The position numbers and the translations under genes are program-made. Under the pieces are notes generated by a model that did no database searches, had not been told where the DNA came from, and saw nothing but the letters and a program-made list of their open reading frames with translations. A stretch of 5,212 bases of DNA from NCBI GenBank assembly GCA_023251215.1, contig JAHEZF010000142.1, forward strand, positions 1 to 5,212. The letters are read 5' to 3'. The stretch comes from Sphingobacteriales bacterium. Its GTDB lineage: Bacteria; Bacteroidota; Bacteroidia; Chitinophagales; Chitinophagaceae. Shown piece after piece: positions 1-5,212 of this stretch; the stretch's first letter is position 1, and every line of letters begins with the position of its first letter.

Positions 1-32
1 TTTATAAAGAAGATAAACGGAGGCTTCAAATC

Positions 33-842
33 TTATTTCATCATATCATCCATATTTCTTTCATTGGGGATCTTTCCTTTTTGCTCCAGCATCCGCATGT
101 CCTTGGCATCCTGTAAAAACTCGGAAGCAAAAATAAATTCATTCAGCCGTTCGTTCTTACTGAAAATAATTTCTTTATTGTTTCCTTCCCATTCTTTGTT
201 GCCTTTGTACAAAAAAAGAATGTAATTACCGATTTCCATTACACTGTTCATGTCATGCGTATTCACTACTGTTGTGATATTATATTCGAGTGTAATTTCC
301 CTGATCAGCCTGTCAATGACAAGTGAAGTTTGCGGATCAAGGCCCGAATTGGGCTCGTCACAAAAAAGATATTTTGGATTGAGAACGATAGCTCTTGCAA
401 TACCCACTCTTTTTTTCATACCCCCGCTAAGTTCGGCTGGATACTTTTTATTTGTGTCAATTAAATTTACTCTTGCCAGAACCTCATTGACCCTATCTGA
501 CTTTTTCTTCAAAGGCCATTTAGTAAACATGCTTAAAGGAAACATCACATTTTGTTCTACTGTCAGGCTGTCAAACAAAGCAGCACCCTGGAACAACATG
601 CCTATTTCTTTCCTGATTTCTATTCTGTCCTGATGGTTCATACTGGTGATGCTGTTTCCGCTGAATAACACTTCGCCGTTGTCCGGTTCAAACAAACCCA
701 CCATGCATTTCATCAACACAGTTTTACCGCTACCGCTGGAACCAATAATAAGATTGCATTGCCCTGCTTTCATTACAGCGCTGACATCCTCAATCACGGT
801 TTTCCCGGTAAAACTTTTTTTTATATTTTTTACTTCAATCAT
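33..842 (-). CDS. mlaF: MlaF-type ABC transporter ATP-binding protein (MCE/phospholipid transport)
   Basis: Cytoplasmic ATPase expected to power an MCE-type lipid transporter of the inner membrane, which in characterised Gram-negatives moves phospholipids to maintain outer-membrane asymmetry. All nucleotide-binding motifs are intact in the 269-residue product: Walker A GSSGSGKT at 34-41, Q-loop Gln85 in LFQGAALFDSL, signature LSGGMKKR at 138-145, Walker B with Asp162 and Glu163, D-loop SGLDP at 166-170, and H-loop His196. The GAALFDSLTV stretch after the Q-loop is typical of the MlaF/Ttg2A branch. Asn165 replaces the more usual Thr or Phe after DEP; I regard this as lineage variation. The length equals that of E. 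coli MlaF, and residues 240-269 form a charged C-terminal tail. The ATG at 842 lies 11 bp after the mlaE stop, so the two are surely co-transcribed. The leader is A/T-rich with no Shine-Dalgarno. Bases 1-32 beyond the TAA hold no start codon for a next gene. The family call is firm; the exact substrate is inferred. Confidence 0.95.
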   Translation of the reverse strand: MIEVKNIKKSFTGKTVIEDVSAVMKAGQCNLIIGSSGSGKTVLMKCMVGLFEPDNGEVLFSGNSITSMNHQDRIEIRKEIGMLFQGAALFDSLTVEQNVMFPLSMFTKWPLKKKSDRVNEVLARVNLIDTNKKYPAELSGGMKKRVGIARAIVLNPKYLFCDEPNSGLDPQTSLVIDRLIREITLEYNITTVVNTHDMNSVMEIGNYILFLYKGNKEWEGNNKEIIFSKNERLNEFIFASEFLQDAKDMRMLEQKGKIPNERNMDDMMK

Positions 843-853
843 AAAATTATTAG

Positions 854-1591
854 CTAAAGTAATAAAGCTGATAGTACATAATCAGCAAATAATATCAATA
901 TACAACTCACGACTACTGCTTTGGTGCTGGCCCGGCCAATTTCCAATGCGCCACCCTGTACATAATAACCATAAAAAGCAGGCACACTGGAAATAATGAA
1001 GGCAAAGACATACGATTTTATCAGTGCAAATATTACATTATAGGGAAGAAAATATTCTAACAGGCCTTTATCGAAAGTACTTGCGGAAATAATATTGGCC
1101 GTCGTGCCGGCAAGCCTTCCGCCCCAGATTCCTAAAATCATGGCAATGACTACAAGCAGCGGAATCATCAAAAGAGCTGCAAGAATTTTGGGCATTATTA
1201 GGTAAGCTTTTGTGTTAATGCCCATGATCTCCAGCGCATCTATCTGTTCACTGATCCTCATATTTCCCAATTCACTTGCAATCTTGCTACCCGCCACACC
1301 CGCCAATACGATACAAACAAGCGTAGGTGCAAATTCAAGGATAACAGTATCTCTTACAATTTGTGCAATAGTAGAAAGGGGAATCAGCGGTGTGACAAGT
1401 TGATAAGCTGTTTGAATGGTGGAAACGGCCCCGATAAAAATAGAAATGATGGCTACAATACCCAATGACCCGATACCGATATCAGTACATTGATGTATGA
1501 ATTCTTTCCAGTACATCTTGCCGTTTTCCGGTTTGGAAAACATGCCTTTGATCATCAATAGGTAGCGGCCTATGTCGCTGAAAATGGTCAT
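854..1591 (-). CDS. mlaE: MlaE/YrbE-family ABC transporter permease
   Basis: Integral inner-membrane permease that pairs with the ATPase encoded next to it to form the core of an MCE-type lipid transporter. The 245-residue product is full length for the family. An N-terminal interface helix (about 27-38) precedes about five hydrophobic segments near 41-65, 80-101, 132-155, 183-206 and 222-244. The family hallmark is the cytoplasmic loop at about 105-124, containing SELGNMRISEQIDALEIMG, which is thought to contact the ATPase. The C-terminal GGALEIGRASTKAVV (213-227) is also typical. The ATG at 1591 gives an N-terminus (DIGRYLLMIKGMFSKPE, then YWKEF) that fits relatives, so later Met codons at residues 13, 17 and 26 are less likely starts. 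It lies 48 bp after the maeB stop, with no Shine-Dalgarno and a heptamer run in that gap. No MCE-domain protein (MlaD) is visible. The family call is firm; the direction and nature of the lipid cargo are unknown. Confidence 0.94.
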   Translation of the reverse strand: MTIFSDIGRYLLMIKGMFSKPENGKMYWKEFIHQCTDIGIGSLGIVAIISIFIGAVSTIQTAYQLVTPLIPLSTIAQIVRDTVILEFAPTLVCIVLAGVAGSKIASELGNMRISEQIDALEIMGINTKAYLIMPKILAALLMIPLLVVIAMILGIWGGRLAGTTANIISASTFDKGLLEYFLPYNVIFALIKSYVFAFIISSVPAFYGYYVQGGALEIGRASTKAVVVSCILILFADYVLSALLL

Positions 1592-1606
1592 TTAAGGATT
1601 TTGGAC

Positions 1607-1634
1607 GTAAAATACGAAATGTGAAATCTAAAAT
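1607..1634. repeat. Four consecutive degenerate heptamers in the maeB-mlaE gap
   Basis: On the plus strand the gap contains GTAAAAT, ACGAAAT, GTGAAAT and CTAAAAT back to back, with no spacer, in 28 bp. All four share the last four positions RAAAT apart from the purine choice, giving a pattern NNRAAAT with an exact 7-base step. Read in the direction of transcription this is ATTTYNN four times. It occupies more than half of the 48-bp gap and ends 15 bp before the mlaE start codon. It could be a degenerate short tandem repeat, an operator-like spacing pattern or chance in A/T-rich DNA. Confidence 0.5.
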
Positions 1635-1639
1635 AATAC

Positions 1640-3988
1640 CTATTCCGTAATCTTTTTAGTTTCCTTTTTAAAACGTTTCCACCACCGTGAACCTTTTACA
1701 ATTTCTTCAGTCGGTGTTTTACATTTTGTCTGGGCATCCACTACAGCTACCTGGGCCATATTCAGGATGCTGCGGACAGAACTTCCGAGTTGAAGGATAT
1801 GTACCGGTTTTTTCAATCCTAAAAGAATCGGACCAACAGCATCAGCAATATCCAGTTCTTTCATCAGGTTGTATGCAATATTACCAGCCGCAAGGTTGGG
1901 GAAAATTAGTGTATTTACATCTTTATCTACCAGTTCACTAAAAGGATAATTTTCTTTAATCAGTTCTTTATTGAAAGCCACACTGGCCTGCATTTCGCCA
2001 TCTACAATTAGTGTTGGCATTTTTTCCTTCACTATTCTTCTTGCCTCAGCCACCAGTTTTGCTTCGGGTGAATTGCTGCTGCCAAAGTTGGAATAGCTGA
2101 GCATGGCAATGCGGGGAATGATATTAAAATTCCGGATTTCTCTTGCCACCATGATCGTTATATCTGCTAATTCTTCTGAAGTGGGATTAAAGTTTACAGT
2201 GGTATCAGCAAGGAACAATGGCCCCCTTTTGGTTAACATCATATACATCCCTGCAATTTTCTTTACAGCATCTTCTGTTCCTATTGTTTGAAGGGCCGGG
2301 CGGATAGTATCGGGATAATTTTTGGCTAAACCCGAAATCATAGCATCAGCATCACCACACTCTACCATCATACAACCAAAAAAGTTACGGTCTTTCATCA
2401 CTTTTTTTGATTCGTATGCATTAAAACCTCTTCTTCCTCTTTTCCGGAAGAAAATTTCTGCATAAGCATTTCTTTTTTCTTCCATGGCATCACTGCGGGG
2501 ATCAAAAATGGGTAAGCCTTCAAGGTCAATACCATTGGCAATTGCAATATTCCTGATCTTGTTTTCAGCGCCGAGCAGAATAGGATAACCAATTCCTTCA
2601 TCAAAAATGATCTGCGCCGCTTTTAGAATTTTTATATTGTCTGATTCTGCAAAAACAATCCGTTTGGGATCACGGCGGGCCTTATTCCCAATAACCCTCA
2701 TTACCTGGTTGTCGAGGCCAAGACGATTATTGAGATTTGTGATATAAGAATCCCAATCGGTGATGGGGTGCTGTGCTACGCCACTTTCTATAGCGGCTTT
2801 AGCAACAGCCGGAGCTACCGTGGCTAATAATCTTGGATCAAGCGGTTTGGGAATGATATAATTTTCCCCGAATGTGATATTCTTTTCATTGTAAGCCATG
2901 TTAACGATATCGGGCACAGGAGTCTTGGCCAATTCTGCCAAAGCCTTTACAGCTGCAAGTTTCATTGCTTCATTGATCTGGGTAGCCCTGACATCCAAGG
3001 CACCACGGAAAATATATGGAAAGCCCAATACATTATTTACCTGGTTGGGGTAATCACTGCGGCCAGTTGCCATGATCACATCTTTTCTTGCCCCTGTTGC
3101 ATCTTCCCAACTGATCTCAGGATCGGGGTTTGCCATGGCAAATACAATGGGGTTTTTTGCCATGCTTTTTACCATTTCTGCCGATAAAATATTTGCTGCA
3201 CTCAATCCGATAAATACGTCTGCATCCTCCATGGCCTGTTCAAGTGTCATTTCCGTTTTTGCTGTGGCAAATTTTTGTTTGAGTTCATCAAGACCAATCC
3301 TGCCGGTATGCAATAGCCCTTTGCTATCAAACACCATGAAATTTTCATGCTTTGCACCTAATGATTCGTATAGCATAATGCAGGCCATGGCTGCGGCGCC
3401 TGCACCATTTACTACAAACCTTACTTTTTCAATTTTCTTTTTTTGTATTTCCAATGCATTTAATAAAGCGGCAGCGCTTATGATTGCTGTGCCGTGCTGG
3501 TCATCATGCATGACCGGGATTTTCAGTACTTCTTTCAGTTTTTTTTCAATGTAAAAACATTCCGGGGCTTTAATGTCTTCCAGGTTGACGCCACCGAAGG
3601 TGGGCTCAAGGGCAGTTACAATCTGTATAAATTTATCAGGATCCTTTTCGGCAATTTCAATATCAAATACATCTATATCAGCAAATATTTTAAACAATAC
3701 TCCCTTTCCTTCCATTACCGGCTTGCCGGCTTCGGGGCCAATATCGCCTAATCCCAATACAGCTGTTCCATTGCTGATGACTGCTACAAGGTTTCCTTTA
3801 GCCGTATATTTATAGACATCCTCTTTATTTTCTGCAATTTCTTTACAGGGCTCAGCAACGCCGGGGGAATAAGCCAGTGATAAGTCACGTTGGGTTTTGG
3901 CTTCTTTGGTTGGGATTACTTCAATTTTTCCGGGTCTTCCTTTGGAGTGATACTCAAGAGCCTGTTGTTTACGAAGTTCATTTGCCAT
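1640..3988 (-). CDS. maeB: NADP-dependent malic enzyme, hybrid type with phosphotransacetylase-like C-terminal domain
   Basis: Oxidatively decarboxylates L-malate to pyruvate and CO2 in the cytoplasm, producing NADPH. The malic-enzyme part spans about 1-425. Visible features are Tyr40 in [11 protein letters not shown] (general acid), Lys95 in MEGKGVLFK (probable catalytic Lys), metal ligands Glu137 and Asp138 in [12 protein letters not shown] plus Asp163 in HDDQHGTA, a dinucleotide-binding loop NGAGAAA at 194-200, NPDPE at 287-291, and [11 protein letters not shown] at 309-319. Residues about 440-754 are the phosphotransacetylase-like domain. In E. coli MaeB this domain is regulatory and responds to acetyl-CoA; it is not a working acetyltransferase. 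I chose the ATG at 3988 (782 residues). Its N-terminus [14 protein letters not shown] matches the start of E. coli MaeB almost residue for residue, whereas the upstream alternative at 4048 is a TTG adding 20 poorly conserved-looking residues. The C-terminus runs about 28 residues past the usual end and is strongly basic. It lies between an M20 hydrolase and mlaE on the same strand. NADP over NAD preference is inferred from the architecture. Confidence 0.96.
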   Translation of the reverse strand: MANELRKQQALEYHSKGRPGKIEVIPTKEAKTQRDLSLAYSPGVAEPCKEIAENKEDVYKYTAKGNLVAVISNGTAVLGLGDIGPEAGKPVMEGKGVLFKIFADIDVFDIEIAEKDPDKFIQIVTALEPTFGGVNLEDIKAPECFYIEKKLKEVLKIPVMHDDQHGTAIISAAALLNALEIQKKKIEKVRFVVNGAGAAAMACIMLYESLGAKHENFMVFDSKGLLHTGRIGLDELKQKFATAKTEMTLEQAMEDADVFIGLSAANILSAEMVKSMAKNPIVFAMANPDPEISWEDATGARKDVIMATGRSDYPNQVNNVLGFPYIFRGALDVRATQINEAMKLAAVKALAELAKTPVPDIVNMAYNEKNITFGENYIIPKPLDPRLLATVAPAVAKAAIESGVAQHPITDWDSYITNLNNRLGLDNQVMRVIGNKARRDPKRIVFAESDNIKILKAAQIIFDEGIGYPILLGAENKIRNIAIANGIDLEGLPIFDPRSDAMEEKRNAYAEIFFRKRGRRGFNAYESKKVMKDRNFFGCMMVECGDADAMISGLAKNYPDTIRPALQTIGTEDAVKKIAGMYMMLTKRGPLFLADTTVNFNPTSEELADITIMVAREIRNFNIIPRIAMLSYSNFGSSNSPEAKLVAEARRIVKEKMPTLIVDGEMQASVAFNKELIKENYPFSELVDKDVNTLIFPNLAAGNIAYNLMKELDIADAVGPILLGLKKPVHILQLGSSVRSILNMAQVAVVDAQTKCKTPTEEIVKGSRWWKRFKKETKKITE

Positions 3989-4045
3989 AAATACAAGTTT
4001 ATGTTCGCCATTAGCACGGGTTCTTAAAAACGGGGATGCAATGTA

Positions 4046-4076
4046 CAAAATAATAATCCGAATGGTGCTGACATAA
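4046..4076 (-). promoter_or_regulatory. Candidate Bacteroidota-type promoter for maeB
   Basis: Reading towards maeB, TTATTTTG at 4053-4046 matches the Bacteroidota -7 consensus TAnnTTTG at all fixed positions but one. A weak -33-like TTATG lies at 4076-4072, 18 bases upstream, within the spacing range described for these bacteria. A transcript would begin near 4040 and leave a leader of about 50 nt before the ATG at 3988. The TTG at 4048 lies inside the -7 box and so could not be translated from this promoter. Both boxes are imperfect and the region is A/T-rich, so this is tentative. Confidence 0.3.
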
Positions 4077-4112
4077 GATATGGTCCGGGTTTTAAAATTT
4101 ATGGAGCAGGGG

Positions 4113-5212
4113 CTAAACCGCAGATCCCAGCCAGGCCATCATACCGATTCCGATCTCAATCGCATTTTCATCAATATTAAAAGTAGGAGTGTGTACACCT
4201 GATGTAATGCCTTTTGCTTTATTCATTACACCTATTCGGTAAAAACAGGCAGGTATTTGCTGTGCATAGTAACCAAAATCTTCGGAACCCATACGAAGTT
4301 CCGTTTGGTCTACATTTTCTGCACCAATAAATTCTTCTGCCTTTTTCCTGGCCAGTTCAGTTAATTGTTCATTATTATATACGGATGGATAGCCAATATC
4401 AATGTGCAGGTCAATCTCTCCGCCCATTGATTTCACCAGTTCTTTAGCCTGCTTTCGAATCAGTTCATGAGCTTTGATACGCCACTCTTCATCCATTGCC
4501 CGGAAGGTACCCATCAGTTTTACTTCATTCGGGATTACATTGGTAGTGCTTCCCCCCTGGAATGATGTGATTGAAAGAACTGAAGGATTGAATGGATTAT
4601 TGTTACGGCTGACTACCTGTTGCAGGGCAATGATCAATTGTGAGCCAATTAAAATAGGATCAATAGTTAAATGCGGTGATGCTGCATGACCGCCTTTACC
4701 TTTAATGGTAATATATATTTCATCAGCGCTGGCCATCAGTTTACCGGCTCTAAAGCTAACCCTGCCCAGCTCAAGGCCGGGATGAACATGCATGGCTAAG
4801 ATGGCTTGCGGTTTCGGATTTTCCAATACTCCTTCTTTGATCATCAAACTGGCGCCACCCGGGTTTCTTTCTTCGCCGGGTTGAAAGATGAGTTTTATCG
4901 TTCCTTCCCAATCATTTTTTAATTCGTTTAAAATTTTTGCGGCCCCAAGCAAACAGGTTGTATGTATATCGTGCCCGCAGGCATGCATCACACCATCTTT
5001 AGTTGATTTGTAAGGAATATTATTTTCTTCTTTGATCGGAAGGGCATCCATGTCTGCACGAATGGCGATGACCCTTTTACCGGGATTTTTTCCATTTATC
5101 AATCCAACTACTCCTGTTGTGGCTTTTACTTCAAACGGAATTTCAAATTCGTTCAATTTGTTCTGAACAAACTTTGAAGTTTCAAATTCCTGGTAACTCA
5201 ATTCGGGATGGG
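4113..5212 (-). CDS. M20-family metallo-amidohydrolase/peptidase, 5' end beyond the window
   Basis: Partial gene for a binuclear-metal hydrolase of the hippurate hydrolase / N-acyl-L-amino acid amidohydrolase (M20D-like) group, which cleaves the amide bond of N-acylated amino acids. Numbered from the TTG at 5201, the motifs are RADMDALPI (48-56), metal ligands Cys75 and His77 in HACGHD, catalytic Glu110 and ligand Glu111 in QPGEER, His138 in AMHVHP, the dimerisation-domain GGHAA at 170-174, MGSEDFGYY at 304-312, and the last ligand His337 in HTPTF. All catalytic residues are present. The reading frame stays open upstream of that TTG: the preceding codons give His-Pro-Glu, completing the family motif HPELSYQEFETS, so the TTG is an internal Leu codon and probably some tens of N-terminal codons lie outside. 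It ends in TAG, 124 bp before maeB, on the same strand, with no clear terminator between. No signal peptide can be judged. The natural substrate cannot be told from sequence; cytoplasmic amino-acid salvage is a guess. Confidence 0.93.
   Translation of the reverse strand, partial: HPELSYQEFETSKFVQNKLNEFEIPFEVKATTGVVGLINGKNPGKRVIAIRADMDALPIKEENNIPYKSTKDGVMHACGHDIHTTCLLGAAKILNELKNDWEGTIKLIFQPGEERNPGGASLMIKEGVLENPKPQAILAMHVHPGLELGRVSFRAGKLMASADEIYITIKGKGGHAASPHLTIDPILIGSQLIIALQQVVSRNNNPFNPSVLSITSFQGGSTTNVIPNEVKLMGTFRAMDEEWRIKAHELIRKQAKELVKSMGGEIDLHIDIGYPSVYNNEQLTELARKKAEEFIGAENVDQTELRMGSEDFGYYAQQIPACFYRIGVMNKAKGITSGVHTPTFNIDENAIEIGIGMMAWLGSAV

Noticed and set aside
1..32. Palindromic TTTATAAA and start of a further minus-strand gene
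   Set aside because: Only 32 bases are available, with no start codon and no hairpin with a T-run; nothing can be supported.
158..168. Asn165 in the MlaF Walker B/D-loop region (DEPNSGLDP) as a possibly inactivating change
   Set aside because: These numbers are protein residues, so the coordinates are only nominal. The catalytic Asp162, Glu163 and His196 are intact, and this position is variable among ABC ATPases.
250..996. Two plus-strand open frames (250-633 and 646-996) with hydrophobic translations
   Set aside because: Both overlap the intact mlaF/mlaE genes in antisense; the hydrophobic look comes from reading the opposite strand of ordinary coding sequence, and no family is recognisable.
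1592..1639. Possible separate promoter for mlaE (TATTTTAC as a -7 box)
   Set aside because: It lacks the TTTG end of the consensus and has no -33-like TTG at suitable spacing; the match is no better than expected in A/T-rich DNA.
2398..2604. 68-codon minus-strand frame within maeB
   Set aside because: It is in an alternative frame of an intact conserved gene, with no start context or domain of its own.
3072..3554. 160-codon open frame on the plus strand
   Set aside because: It lies wholly antisense within the well-supported maeB coding region, shows no recognisable domain, and is explained as a mirror of maeB codon usage.
4085..4140. Possible terminator after the M20 gene (GGCT...AGCC around the stop codon; AAATTTTAAAA nearby)
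   Set aside because: The stem is only 4 bp with a long loop and is not followed by a T-run in the direction of transcription.

Overview
The window reads like an ordinary chromosomal stretch from a member of the Bacteroidota, most likely close to Chitinophagaceae/Sphingobacteriia. The evidence is moderate-to-low GC by eye (not counted), A/T-rich leaders without Shine-Dalgarno motifs, and the protein sequence style. All four genes lie on the minus strand, so transcription runs from high to low coordinates. Almost every base is coding. The gaps are 124, 48 and 11 bp, and no RNA gene, mobile element or CRISPR array is visible.

In transcription order: (1) 5212-4113, an M20-family metallo-amidohydrolase/peptidase whose 5' end is cut off by the window. 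(2) 3988-1640, maeB, a hybrid NADP-dependent malic enzyme with a C-terminal phosphotransacetylase-like domain. (3) 1591-854, an MlaE/YrbE-type permease. (4) 842-33, the matching MlaF-type ATPase. The last two are 11 bp apart and form the inner-membrane core of an MCE-type lipid transporter. The substrate-binding MCE protein (MlaD) is not in the window and would be expected just past base 1.

Functionally these are three separate themes: hydrolysis of N-acyl amino acids or peptides, the malate-to-pyruvate step that supplies NADPH, and phospholipid traffic between inner and outer membranes. Shared strand and short gaps allow read-through from maeB into mlaE-mlaF, but nothing links the proteins biochemically.

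Two automatic start choices look wrong. maeB most likely starts at the ATG at 3988, not at a TTG 60 bp upstream. The M20 gene does not start at the TTG at 5201 but continues out of the window. The most noticeable non-coding feature is a run of four consecutive degenerate heptamers in the maeB-mlaE gap. I see no convincing sign of a previously undescribed system here.
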